The translations under genes and the position numbers were made by a program. A DNA stretch of 64,000 nucleotides from Nephrocerus scutellatus (lineage: Eukaryota > Arthropoda > Insecta > Diptera > Pipunculidae), in assembly GCA_947095585.1 (NCBI GenBank), contig OX352761.1, positions 18,615,277 through 18,679,276 on the forward strand, read 5' to 3'. Positions 23,500 to 34,986 of the stretch are shown in pieces (positions within the stretch are counted from its first letter, which is position 1; each line of letters begins with the position of its first letter). The notes under the pieces were generated by a model. That model saw nothing but the letters and a program-made list of their open reading frames with translations, did not search any database and was not told the origin of the DNA.

Positions 23500-25640
23500 A
23501 GTTGTGTGTGATTTCAGAGTGGATCTCACCAACATACGTGGACTGAGAACGAATTTTTTCGCTTTGTTAACATATGTACATGTCCATGTACAGTCCAGCA
23601 ATTCTGGAACTGAGCGAAACTCAAGAGAATTGAGAATTCTAATACTTCGGATTTAAATCTGCCTAGGTATAGCTTAGTGCCATTATTTGTCCCACGACGC
23701 GGGCTCGCAATTTATATCCGTAGTGATGTTGCGTTTAATCCTTTGGCTTCAATGAAGCCAATGTTCTAATGCGGAATTTAGTTTCATATGGCTGAGAGTA
23801 ATGGTACAAGGGCGCAGCATTCACTACTACTTTCTTTATAGAAGCTTAACTTAACTTAGACAGAGTTTCAACTCTTCACGAGTTTGATGCACTGTCTAAT
23901 TCAATTGCAAGAATTGTCACAAATGATGAAAACACTGAAATCTCGTTATTGCGGCCGATCTCAATGTCCACAATTCTGGGTGGCTTCGCCATTCTGACCA
24001 GACAACACCCGAAGGAAGGTGTGTTGAGTTTAATCACCTTACTCACCTTGAAAATGAGCCTACAAGAATACCTGACATTGCAAATCATTCCGCGAACACC
24101 CTTGACTTGTTCCTTACCTCTCGTCCTGATAATTACTCCGTCAATGTATTATCGCCACTAGGCTCGTCTGCCCATTGTGTTGTACCAGCTCATTAATAAA
24201 CCACGCAGTTAGAGAAAAAACTTCCAAAAAAACAGTATGGCAATACGAGAAAGCCAATTGGGACGGCCTTTACAACTTCTTTGCGAGAATTAACTGGTGG
24301 CTATTGTTTCGCGATAGCAACGTGGATACCGCCGCTGATGCAATCACAAACATCTTTCTTATTGTTATGAGAAAGTTTATCTCTACCAGGAATAAGTCCG
24401 TCAAACCACAGACTAATGGATGGTATGACTCAAGCTGTAAAGAGGCTTCTAGGATTAGAGAGGTATGCTTGCGGTTTCACAAAGCTAACCCTACTGAGGA
24501 AAACCGAACAAATTTTAAATGAGGCAGAAATGATTGCAATGGTCATCTTCGGCGAGTCAAATTAACCTACGACAAAAAATTGAGGAAAAAATACTAAAAT
24601 GTCCCAACGGTAGTAAACATTTTTGGTAATTCGTGAAAAGAATTGAAAATACAGCCTAGTCGTCAATTGCAACGCTCATTTATAACGACACACCAGTTGT
24701 CAACTCTAAAGACAAAGCCAAACTGTTTTCTGATCATTTTGCAGCTAGCTCCATGCTTCCAGATTGTGCATTGCAGCCGCCTGCACCTCCGAGTATTGAA
24801 CACTCTCGTTGCTAGAGTTTTCAACGATCTCAACATTCAGAAATCCGCTTGGCCAGATGGTAATTCCCCATTAGTCCTGAAAAGGTGTTCTTCCAAGCTG
24901 GCATTACCATTGCGTAAGCTTTTCGTTCTTCTGGACTCTTCCCGAGAAGTTGGAAAACAGCCTTTGTTCTGCCTATACCCAAAAATGGCGAGCCTTCGTT
25001 CTTCTTCTTCGTACCGACCCATAGCACTTACATCCATTCTTTCTAATTTTATGGAAACGCTGATCAATTTCCAGCTCATGAAATATCTTGAAAGCAATGA
25101 AATCTTTACTGACCGGCAGTATGGATTTCATGGTCAACATTCCACTGGTTATTTGATGGTTTATCTCACCAAACAGTGGAACCGGTCTTTGCATCAATTT
25201 GGCGAAAGCAAAGCTGTTGCACTCGATATTTCCAAAGCATTTGACAGAGTTTGACATTAATCTCTTTTGTCCAAAATGCTTGCTTATGGGGTCGATGAAG
25301 AACTGCCTCATTGAATTAGAAGCTATCTTTTGGACCGCTCCATTCAAGTTGTTTTGGACGGTTTAAATTCTGAAATACACCACATAAATGCTGGCGATCC
25401 CCAGAGCTGTGTCCCCGACACTCTTTCACATTTTTATTAATGATCTCTTATCTGTGACTTCTAATCCAATTCACTCTTTCGCTGTCGACAGCACTCTCAG
25501 CTTCTCATATAAGTTTGAGAAGCGTCCCTACACGTCTCATGTGGAACTCAAACAACTTCATATGTTAAGCACGTCAAATTCTGACCAAAACAAAGATCCC
25601 CCCAATGGACCATCAAAAGACTATACCGAATTTCATACAA
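23500..25640 (+). mobile_element. CR1/Jockey-like LINE, endonuclease to RT, decayed (longer copy)
   Basis: The duplicated endonuclease part (DLTNIRGLRTNFF-like near 23520; SSLINHAVREKTSKKTVWQYEKANW near 24180) continues past the duplication. A WYDSSCKEASRIREVCLRFHK linker (24420-24480) follows, then RT at 24643-25254 with PLVLKRCSSKLALPLRKLF, SYRPIALTSILSNFMETLINF and YGFHGQHSTG. LDISKAFDRV then hits a stop. The downstream GDPQSCVP block is a damaged GVPQG motif, and SFAVDSTLSF near 25480 replaces the SFADDT box, so one catalytic Asp is Val. It is inert and older than the element at 25832. Confidence 0.8.
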
Positions 25641-25831
25641 ATCGGTTGAGAAAATTTAAAAATGTAACACAATAATGTGACTAAAAATCGCAACACAAAC
25701 CAAATAGTGATGTTCAAGCGAATAATCAAAACAAACAAATGCTTTGTTTCGATTGGTTTTCTATGACATTGCAATCGAAAGCGAAATGTAAACAAAACAT
25801 CTTGAGATTCATTGTAATTTCAAATAAAATA
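25641..25831. other. Spacer, no gene recognised
   Basis: AT-rich spacer between the two LINE copies; nothing supported. Confidence 0.35.
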
Positions 25832-28113
25832 AATGTTAATCTTTTCACCCAACTCGTTGATAAGCCAACTAGGTATCCCGATACTACTGGTCAATCACCT
25901 CACCTATTAGATTTATTTCTAACTTCAATGCCAGATAAATATTCAATTGATTTATCTGCTCCATTAGGTCTTTCCGACCACGCTCTGGTATTAGCCAAAT
26001 TTTCAATAACCCCAGCCCTTGTAGAGCCTACTCGTAAAAGGTTACGCTGGCACTTCAAAAATGCTAACTGGGATCTCCTGAATAAATTTTATAGCTCATT
26101 TGATTGGTCAACCTGTTTTTCCAGCAATAATGCTGCTGAAGCATCACAACTTATCACGTCAACCATTTTGCTAGGAATGAAAAATTGCATTCCTTTTTCA
26201 TTTAAAAAGAAAAATACTCATAAAAATAAATGGTTTAACGAACATTGCAGGTCAGCCGTCGCGTGTAAAAAAGAAGAAAACCTTGTATAGGTTCGAATAG
26301 CTAGAAACAGATCAAACGCTATTTTGAAAAGGTCAAAAATAATATATGACCTTAAGATTCGAGATAGCATGCGAAAAATTTTGAATTATGATTCAAACAG
26401 TCGAAGCTTTTGGTCGTTTGCTAATCTCTTAGCTTCTCATTTCGCTGCCCAAAAAGCCCCCCAATTCTCCCGAATGTAGGCCCAGGTATGTCTAAAATCT
26501 ATTTTCGGAAACGGGTTGTTTCAAAGATTCTGAAAGAACTTGACCCCAATAACGCGACTGGCTCCGACGGTATTCCGCCATTAGTATTGAAAAGTTGTCA
26601 TCTTACTTTGGCAAAACCGCTTAGCAAATTGTTTCATCTCTCAATGAAGACAGGTGTTTTTCCATCATTTTGGGAAAATAGCAAATATTCAACCCTTTCC
26701 GAAAAAAGGTGATAAATCGGCACCTACGAACTACCGTCCTATTGCTTTGTTGTCGGTTCTATCGAAGGTAATGGAATCTATCGTTAATTTCAGACTAATG
26801 AACTATCTGGATTCGAATGTTCTTTTATCCGATGTGCAGTATGGATTTCGTAAAAATCGCTCTTCAGGTGAACTAATGACGTGCATGACTCATTGTTTGG
26901 AGCGAAGCATTGAAAACCTAGGTGAATCAAGCGTTGTTTCCTTAGATATTGCTAAAGCTTTTGATAGAGTATGGCATGATTGTCTTATTAATAAGATTCG
27001 TGCGCTGAACTTATACTCCTCTCTCATTACATGGATAGAGAATTATTTATGGAACCGTAAAATAAAAGTTGTATTAAATGGTATATCTTCAGATTCACAT
27101 GTGATCAATGCTGGCGTGCCTCAAGGATCATCCTTGTCGTCCACGCTCTTCATGATATATATCAACGACCTGTTGTCTTCTACAACCTGTGATATCCATT
27201 CATTTTTTGATGGATGATACAACACTATCGGCTTCCATTGAGTTTGTCAATCAAAAAGATTGCAATACTCGCTTGAATGGTTCTCGTGAATTAATGAATT
27301 TGACTATTCTGTCTAGTATTCAAATCATTCTTGATTGGGGCATTTCTAACAGAGTAGAATTTAACCCAAATAAACTCCAGTCTTGCCTTTTTTCTCAGAT
27401 GACAACTCAACATTATGTTCCACCTATTTAGATTGTTAGATTTAAAAGTATCAAGTGATCTTTCCTGGAAAGAACATATTTATGAAATGTCAAAAAGAGC
27501 TAGCCAATGTTTAGGCTTCAGAAGACGTTGTAACTTCTACTTCACTCCCTCTGAAGTATTAAGATTATATAAATATTATGTTAGACCAATTTTAGAATTT
27601 AATTCATATGTGTGGGGTGGTGGTGGGGCTCCGAGATCGCATTTGGTTCATCTTGATGGTGTTCAGAATAGAGTTATCCGTTTGATAGACGATGTAACCA
27701 TTACTTCGTCTCTTGATACTTTGGAGCGCAGACGAAATGTTGGTGCTTTATCTGTTTTCTACAAATTTTACAACGGTAAATGTTCTTTAGAAACCCGTTC
27801 TCTAGTTCCAGGGCCTTTAATCAGTAACGTAAACACTCGTTTAAGGTGCAATCAACATAGATTTGCCTTAAAACTTTTTTCATGTAGAGCCCAACACTTT
27901 AAATCGTCCTTTTTTCCGAGAGTCTCTTCGATGTGGAATCAATTGGTCGAGCACGTGTTTCCCGAATCTTATAATCTGCAGGCGTTCAAATTAGCCGTTA
28001 ACAACTTCTTGAAGGATGATGGTTAAAGTATTCATAAGTTGTTTATTAATATAAAATATATATTTCAGTATTTTTTACATTACTTTTATAAATTGTAATA
28101 TTTTCTTGGTCAA
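25832..28113 (+). mobile_element. CR1/Jockey-like LINE, copy 2 (5' truncated), same family as 1-3009
   Basis: Starts abruptly in the endonuclease at NLFTQLVDKPTRYPDTTG. The full element at 1-3009 continues upstream of that point, so this is a normal 5' truncation. It carries RT with LDIAKAFDRVWHD, GVPQGSSLSSTLF and the C-terminal domain in one frame at 27415-28026. The FADD region is broken: HSFFDG then MDDTTLSAS near 27200, a small insertion. There is a deletion and frameshift around 26430, where part of the linker is missing. The 3' end is TTGGTCAA at 28106-28113. It lies in inverted orientation relative to copy 1. Confidence 0.9.
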
Positions 28114-28737
28114 GGTTTTTTGTAGTTTTTCCTTACCATGATCCATTGATTAAAGCATTTGGACTCGCGTCGTTTTAGTTTCGTGTTCGTTTTTCGTATT
28201 GCTTTTTCAATGAATCAGAGAGAATTCTGAAAAAATAAATTGAAACCGGCTACCAACGTGAGGAATGTGATATATATTGTAAATCACATTCCTTCGATTT
28301 TTATTTTATTTTGAATTTAATAAAGGGCTTAGCCCAACTTATTTGCCGTGACGTAAGTCATTCAGGGAGTCCTCCCTTGGCAATAGTCTCTACATAAAAA
28401 AAAAACCAAAAAACAAAACAAAAATTTGGTTGACATTTTTTTTCTCATTTTTACTTTGATTTAATATTAAACAAATACAAAAAATATTTCGAATAGCTTT
28501 TCACAAGTCCACAAAACGATCACAAACAAATTTATTGAATTTAATACAGGACAACGTCTGTCGGGTCAACTATTTAATGAATAATACTCTATTAATCTGC
28601 ACTCTTATATGCTAATATAAGGTACAAAATTTGTTGCATGTACCCACTGTACATGTATCTTGATTCAGTAGAGAATTATAGAAATGGAAAACAAAAACAA
28701 ATACGCACTTAAACTAACGGACATAAATTAGTCAAAT
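28114..28737. other. 3' flank of S28 gene C with a poly(A) retroelement tail at 28370-28405
   Basis: Around 28340-28405 the sequence GTGACGTAAGTCATTCAGGG then GAGTCCTCCCTTGGCAATAG is followed by a run of A. The same sequence, reversed, is inserted in the RTE copy at 39421-39478, so it is the 3' end of a dispersed poly(A) retroelement. A short inverted repeat GGAATGTG/CACATTCC lies at 28261-28293. The rest is AT-rich with no gene. Confidence 0.55.
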
Positions 28738-30581
28738 TTAAGCGTTTGGCATAACCTGATCTGACTCAATCCATTTGCGAACCAATTCTTTAATAATCAA
28801 CTTGGAATCCTTAAGTGCTGGTGAGTCAGTTGGTTTAATTGACTTTAAATCCGCATTGTGAGAAACGCCTAAATTTTTAATTTGAATTTATTTAGAGATG
28901 AACAAATATCGGCAATTAGCTCACGTGAAATAATTGTAGCTCCATGTTCAGCTTGAGGTCCCATCGGCCGCCATGGATCCAATTCACCCTGAGTTATATA
29001 GACATTTTCCACACCATGATGTACTCCGCCGAAGAACTTGTTCGTTTGCTCAACGTCTTGTTGAATATAGTTTGAGTGTTTCTTTCCGAACGCATCAGTA
29101 CACATTTTGATGAAGAAAGTGATTGGGAATTTGGTGCCGAATGGTTGGTTACGTGATCCCGAGGTGTGAAACCATCCAAATTCATTGCAAAGCTGATAAT
29201 ACCATTGACGCGTTCCGGCAATGCTGGTTGTGTTGATGATTTCTTCTGTTAGGTATTTGTAGGAAGCATCGACACAAGTTTCCCAACCAAAGTTGAGCCG
29301 AAAAAAGTTTACCACACCAGCCACATCGTCTAAAAATTGCATAATGAAGTTGCAAATCTGCGGCATTTGACCGGGCCTGTATTATAAAAGATGTCTTAAT
29401 GTATTGAATTTTCATTGCTTGCGCCATCACTTACACTGGGTGCTCGACTAAGCTGGCGAATTTATCTGCAATCATTGAAAACAGTGACGCCATGTCTAAG
29501 TCGTTCTTGTCATCGAAATTATCGCAAAGATTCAAAATTAACTTTGCTTCCGAGTAACGATTTGTTTCGAATATGGACTCCAGTCCTGCGATTCCATTCC
29601 GGATACGATTCAGGCACTGCCAGTCACCTAATGATTGAATTGATTTGCCAACAGCTTCTCGGTATTCTACTTGGAAAGGCAATATAATAAAAGAATCGCA
29701 TAGACCTTGACATCTGACGAGAAAATACCGAAAAATTCCACTTTGGCTTGAAGGGGAGCACTTGATGCCGAACCACCGATCACAAGATCCGGGTATAAAC
29801 GCTTAAGCCAAACAACCAAAGATGCCGAGTATCCTGCACCGAACACAATCACTTTGGAATTTTCCAAGCCGCGAATCTCAGCCTTTTTTGTGCGAATGAA
29901 ATGAGCCAAATCAGCGAGTGCTTGTTTTGCAGTTAAATATTTTAGGTTGTCCGTTGAAAGGTCACTAATATAGCACAAGTGGAAGCACTCTCAACTATTC
30001 GGTATCTTTAAAGTAATTCGTCTTACTTACACAGTTGGAAGGCTTTTACCATAATAACGATGTTCCGTGTAGAAAATGTAACCTTGGTGCTCCCTGGCTA
30101 TATCCCACATATGCAGGTCTGTTAAGCTTCTTTTTGAAATTTCCCAATTGCCTCCGATAAAAATGAAAATTGGAGCTCCTTCGACAAAATATCGATTGTC
30201 GCTTAAGTATCTCTGGAGTGGGAGAGAGAGAGAGAGAGAGGAATGGAAGTCGATAAGGAATATAATTTCTTATCAAAAGACACTTTGTGTTCTCTCACTT
30301 ACCATATGCCATGTCCTGTAGTCAATGTCGTTAAAATGATCCAATTTTTGAGTGATCCATTTGTCGTCTGATCCGCTACGGCTATCTGCTGCAGATTCAC
30401 GATTAATTTTATTAAGAAAAGTTGGAGTTGATGACTCACCACTGACGACATCTTGAGATCCTGCTTGAATTCTGCTAATAGCAGCGACACTTAGTACAGC
30501 AATTACTGCTTGAATTCTCGACATCATTTCAACAAATGTAATTACAATAGAGGCGATTAGGGCTTTTATAATAATTTTCAT
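28738..30581 (-). CDS. S28 serine carboxypeptidase-like C, nucleophile serine replaced by glycine
   Basis: Six exons on the minus strand: 30303-30581, 30031-30212, 29729-29964, 29435-29669, 28925-29376, 28738-28868, giving 504 residues with intron positions equal to gene A. WITQKLDHFND, FYTEHRYYGKS, QLCNEFGWF, NQPFG, GELDPW (Asp444) and VSHNADL (His465) are kept. The elbow reads VFGAGYSAS, so the catalytic Ser is Gly198 (codon GGA). The N terminus is longer; the second Met pair near residue 19 (MMSRIQAVIAVL) may be the true start, since a signal peptide follows it. Donor sites of introns 3 (GTATTT) and 5 (GTGAGC) are weak but acceptable. It is probably a non-catalytic homologue; alternatively it is an early pseudogene. 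Confidence 0.85.
30213..30302 (-). repeat. (GA)n microsatellite in intron 1 of S28 gene C
   Basis: A GAGAGA tract at about 30222-30240, read as a (TC)n tract on the gene strand, sits directly before the acceptor CCACTCCAG. It acts as an unusually long polypyrimidine tract for that splice site. Confidence 0.7.
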
Positions 30582-31148
30582 TTTTATCCACCGTGAAAGT
30601 TAGACTCACGTCCTATTTTATTGTTCTTATCGAAGTTTTTATCTATCGCACATGTTGAAAGTATTAGCATTAACATTCTGCTCTATGAGCGAGTTCATTA
30701 ACATTGTGACAACCATAACCAAAATTTTGATCTTTTTTTTTATCAGTTATTTTCCTTTTAAAAATGAGGACATAATTTCTAGGCGCGTTATTGAGTAATT
30801 AGTAAGTAAATAGTGAAAATTACTGGTTATATTAGTATACTTATTATACTTAAATAAATTTTTGTGTTTATCGATATATTATTATTTAATGCTATATATT
30901 TTTAAAAATGAAAAAAAGAACCTTTAATTCAATGTATTTTGTTGTTTGCTTAAAACTACTTACAACTATAACTACTATTAAGGAAAGAATAACAAAAAAC
31001 AAAAAAAAAAGGGTTATTCCCAAATTTTTTCGTTGGTAGCTATCCAAGCCCTCCGCACAGCCATTACCATAGAACCGTCAGTGTAACAAATCGATGTTAC
31101 TCGACATACGGACCGTATCGTAGATTTCGATACATGAATCAGAGTTGA
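30582..31148. other. 5' flank of S28 gene C, no further gene
   Basis: AT-rich. A TATA-like ATAAAATA on the minus strand at 30613-30620 lies about 32 nt upstream of the first ATG, weaker than the TATAAATA of the other loci. The stretch 30660-31020 shows no open frame with known motifs; a poly(A)-like run lies at 31000-31010 just before the next LINE. Confidence 0.4.
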
Positions 31149-31952
31149 GTGTTGGCCACTGCCAACCTCTGCCACCTCTTTGTGGCTCATAACTGGGACA
31201 TCGCTCTTATTCAGGAGCCATGGACCAACAAAGGTAGAATCCAGGGTATTCCCAATAAAATAGATAAGTTGATCTATAGCAAAGGTGACGAGAGGCCAAG
31301 GACAGCTATCCTATGTCGCCACCAATACAACATCTACACTATAAATCAATCTATTTCCAGAGACTTAACCGCGATCTCCTTAGAGACGCACACTACTCAA
31401 GGCAGCACGAGCATCATCAACTTTGCCGCTGCCTATTTCCCGGGAGACGATGAAGAATCACCACCAAAAACAACACAGAGCTTCGTTGAATACTGCATAG
31501 CTCATAACCAAAAATTTGTGATCGGATGCGACGCAAATGCACACCACGAAGTCTGGGGAAGCACCGACACTAACACAAGAGGTGAGTTACTTCTTAATTA
31601 CTGTCTATCTACTAACGTAATTATAAACAACGTGGGAAGTGATGCAACTTTCATAAACGCCATAAGGAGAGAAGTTCTGGACCTTACTCTATCGGATAAG
31701 GGTACGGCCAGCGCAATCCGCAATTGGCATGTTATGAAAGAGGCATCGCTATCAGACCACATGTACATAAAATTTAATGCAGAAACTCCCAATAGGGTTG
31801 AATCCATTATAAGAACCCCCAAACACATCAATTGGCAAATCTTTCAAGACTCACTGCAATTAAACTGGACTGGTATTAGTACCCGAATAAACTCGATAGC
31901 CGACCTAGACTACACAGCAAACGACCTTACCGAGGCAATCATTAATGCCTAA
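31149..31952 (+). pseudogene. LOA/I-like LINE endonuclease domain ORF (267 codons)
   Basis: APE-type endonuclease that would nick target DNA for reverse transcription. Catalytic signature residues are visible: Glu in QEPW (residue about 23), the Asp/Asn in GCDANAHH, and the SDH box. The ATG sits within the domain start, so the true pol start is probably upstream and lost. The frame stops just before the RT linker. Confidence 0.78.
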
Positions 31953-32475
31953 CACACAAGCTGTCCTGCAGTCCGAGTCAAAGGTACAAGAGACGTTCCC
32001 TGGTGGAACCATGATCTCGAGGCTAAGAGAAGAGAAGTCCGAAAAATGTTCAACAAGGCCAAACGAGCAAACATTTGGACGGCCTATCGAACTTCTCTCA
32101 AAAAATACAACGCGGCACTAAGAAGCAGCAAACGTAACAGCTGGAGAGAATTTTGTGAAAGCATCGACAAACTACCCAACAGCGTGTCGACTTCACAAGG
32201 CTCTATTCCTCGACCACACAAATCCACTCGAGTCTGTCAAAAAACCTAACGGAGAACTGACAACCTCATGATATGAAACACTCAACTGCCTGGTAAAAAG
32301 CCACTTCCCAGACTGCTTAATACTGGGTAACGATGAGGAAAACGAGGACATAAACTCACATCCTTATATCATACCAATCGAGGCCTACAGGCGCTCAAAA
32401 AACATCTTTTCAATTGAAGGAGTCCGCTGGGCTGTAAATTCATTCGGCCCTGGAGGTGACGGGGTCTACCCAATT

Positions 32476-33495
32476 TTGATGCAACGTGGGCTCCATCAGA
32501 TAGAATCTTTGCTCGTGAAACTCTACAGAGCCAGCTATAGCCTAGAATACGTCCCAAGGTGCTGGAGAGAAGTGCGAGTTATATTCCTACCAAAGGCTGG
32601 TAAAAAATCTCCCGAAGATACAAGGTCCTACAAACCAATCAGCCTATCTTCATTTCTACTCAAATCCATGGAGAAGATTCTATGTCACCACATAAAATCT
32701 AATGCACTCCAAATTAACCCACTTAACCCCAGACAGCATGCATATCAGACAGGAAAATCAACAGAAACTGCACTGCACGAGCTGACAGACGAAATCGAAG
32801 ATACACTTCGGAACAAAGAAATGTTAATATGTGCCTTCATAGACATTCAAGGCGCTTTTGACAACACTAACTTCGAAGTGATTCAATCACAAGCCAGAAA
32901 CAAGGGTGTAGAATCCTCAATCATAGGTTGGGTTATATACATGCTAAGGGGTAGGAGAATTCGGGCCTCATTCGGCGACGAAGCCATCACAATAGCGGCA
33001 ACTAGAGGCTGCCCACAAGGCGGAGTCCTATCACCTCTTTTGTGGCTGCTGGTGATGGACCAGTTACTCTCAAGGCTTAAGAATGATCATATTACCAATA
33101 TTGGCTATGCGGACGACTTCGTCCTTATGGTCCGTGACAAATTCGAGAGTACGATAGCAGAACGGATGCAAATTGCTCTCAAACTAGTAAACAATTGGTG
33201 TAAAGAGCTGAACCTAAGTGTCAACCCAGACAAGATAGTGTGCACAATCTTCACAAAGAGGAGAAAAATAAATTTTCCCATTATAAATTTCCAAGGCAAG
33301 GTCCTCCAAATAATGCCGGAGGCCAAATATCTGGGAGTTATGTTCGATCAAAAACTGACATGGAACTCCCATATGACGTACATTATTAACAAAGCTAAAA
33401 AAAGCTTACTTCACATGCCAACGCATGTTCAACAAAACGTGGGGAATAAGCCCGCAAATGACTCTTTGGCTATACCAGAGCATTATCAGACCTAG
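32476..33495 (+). pseudogene. LOA/I-like LINE reverse transcriptase ORF (339 codons)
   Basis: RT fingers, palm and start of thumb with all seven blocks recognisable. The catalytic pair is YADD near 33105-33116, and the conserved GGVLSPLLW block precedes it. The frame continues upstream in the same reading frame without a usable ATG. It ends at LAIPEHYQT through a small indel near 33430, after which the next block continues at 33425-33874 in another frame. Confidence 0.82.
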
Positions 33496-33851
33496 GCTGA
33501 CATACGCAGCCTTGATATGGTGGCCAAAAACAGAGCAATTTAAGACACGCTCAAAACTCAATAAGATACAAAGACTCATCTGTCTTAGTGCAACAGGTGC
33601 CATAAAGACCTGCCCTACGGCAGCCCTCGAGAAGATTATAGGACCACTTCACATACACATTAAAAGTGAAGCTGGCTTAGGACTCTCTAATCTCAATATA
33701 GACAACCAGGTTAAATCCAACAGACCAGGACATACAAACATCATCTCCAAAATTAACTCGGATCATGGTATTGTCCTACAATCAGACTCAATGATGAAAA
33801 CAACTGATTTCCAAAGGAACTTCTTGGTTAGAATTCCAGAACGTCATCAAG

Positions 33852-34691
33852 TTGAAAATATCAATAAAAAATAACCTCCCCCATCATGCATCCATCTGGT
33901 ACACAGATGGATCTAAAACAGATACAGGAACAGGAGCAGGAGTATTCGGACCCAGAACCACACTGCGAATACCCCTAGGCAACTCCCCAACCGTTTTCCA
34001 GGCAGAAACAATTGCACTTGAAGCCTGCATCTTGGAATGCACTAAAAGGAAATACAGAAGAACTGAGATTTACATGATCTCAGATAGCCAGGCCGCACTA
34101 CTTGCACTAAAAGGTCCTACTTTCAACACAAAAACAACGTGGAGCTGCTACTGCCACTTAAAACAATTGGCCAAAACCCAGGGCACTCAGGCATTGCAGG
34201 GAACGAGGCAGCAAATCTCTGCGCAAGAGAAGGCGCAGAAGGTACCTTCATTGGGCCGGAACCAAGCATTGCCTACTCCCTTAGCCACCTCAAAAACAAA
34301 ATTAAAGAGTGGGCTAACAGCAATTGAAGCTGAATGGGCATCGTCAACAGGGATGAAACATACCAAAAGGCTTCTCAAGTACAACATTGTACATATAGAC
34401 AAGGCAATTAAACTGAACCGTCATGCACTCAGATCTCTAGTCTGGTATATATCGGGACACGGCCCATTCAACAGCCACCTATTGAAAATGGGAAAATCCC
34501 AGACGGACAGCTGCCGGTTCTGCAACAAGGCAAAAGAATCGCCAGAACACATATTGTTAATGTGTCTCAAAGCTTACACAGTCCCAGGACAGAATGTCAT
34601 TTCAATCGAACTGTCAGACGTAATGGCACTCATTAAGGAACTAAGCCACGACAAAAGTGGTAATCATCTGGGATGCACAATAGATCTCTAG
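33852..34691 (+). pseudogene. LOA/I-like LINE RNase H and C-terminal region ORF
   Basis: RNase H catalytic residues are visible: Asp in YTDGS (near 33907), Glu in FQAETIALEAC (near 34010) and Asp in SDSQAAL (near 34082). The HSG part is in another frame (34139-34327), so a frameshift lies near 34140. The end CRFCNKAKES...HILLMC is a CCHC-like motif. Confidence 0.78.
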
Positions 34692-34725
34692 GTTGCAGTG
34701 TACCAGGCTCTTCAGCCCACCAAAC

Positions 34726-34778
<53 letters not shown>
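34726..34778 (+). repeat. (AAT)n microsatellite, LINE 3' tail
   Basis: About 17-18 AAT units directly after the LINE 3' UTR. A simple 3-nt repeat at the 3' end is typical of I-type elements, made during target-primed reverse transcription. Frames of poly-Ile or poly-Leu here are repeat artefacts. Confidence 0.9.
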
Positions 34779-34782
<4 letters not shown>

Positions 34783-34986
34783 TGAGTGTTGGTTACACCG
34801 CAGCAGAGCCACCAATTTGCGGTTAAATTGTTTGGGTACGTTACTGCAGTTGGCATCTCGACTACCCAAAGTAATTGCTATAAGTCAGATGCGTTTGTCA
34901 TTTGCCCTTCTAGTAACATGGTAGATCTGAGGCACGTTGCGCCAGTCTGAAAATAGCACAGTATAAAATTTGGATCTATATTTACT

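Larger units (their letters stand above)
19291..24365. repeat. Segmental duplication, copy 2 (contains S28 gene B)
   Basis: Colinear partner of 7322-12425, in the same orientation and separated from it by about 6.9 kb of mobile elements. The left boundary is abrupt against RTE sequence. On the right the alignment stops at about 24365, where this copy keeps the natural continuation of the LINE (to about 25640), while copy 1 switches to unrelated sequence and a mariner. This suggests that the copy here preserves the more original right flank (inference). Confidence 0.92.
31149..34778 (+). mobile_element. LOA/I-like LINE with RNase H and (AAT)n tail, almost complete pol
   Basis: Endonuclease 31149-31952 has LIQEPWTNKG, AAYFPGDDEE, VIGCDANAHHEVWGS and SLSDHMYIKF. 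RT 32476-33495 has VIFLPKAGKKS, YKPISLSSFLLKSMEKI, AFIDIQGAFDNT, GCPQGGVLSPLLW and the intact catalytic box YADDFVLM. The C-terminal domain 33425-33874 (SIIRPRLTYAALIWWPK) leads into RNase H at 33852-34691 with WYTDGSKTDTGTGAG, ISDSQAALLAL and an HSG-type NPGHSGIAGNEAA. A zinc-knuckle-like CRFCNKAKESPEHILLMC lies near 34515-34570. It ends in (AAT)n at 34726-34778. Only a few breaks (near 31950, 32250, 33490, 34140) separate it from a full pol. Confidence 0.88.

Noticed and set aside
34633..34924. Frames with poly-Ile or poly-Leu runs
   Set aside because: Translation of the (AAT)n tail of the LOA/I-like LINE.
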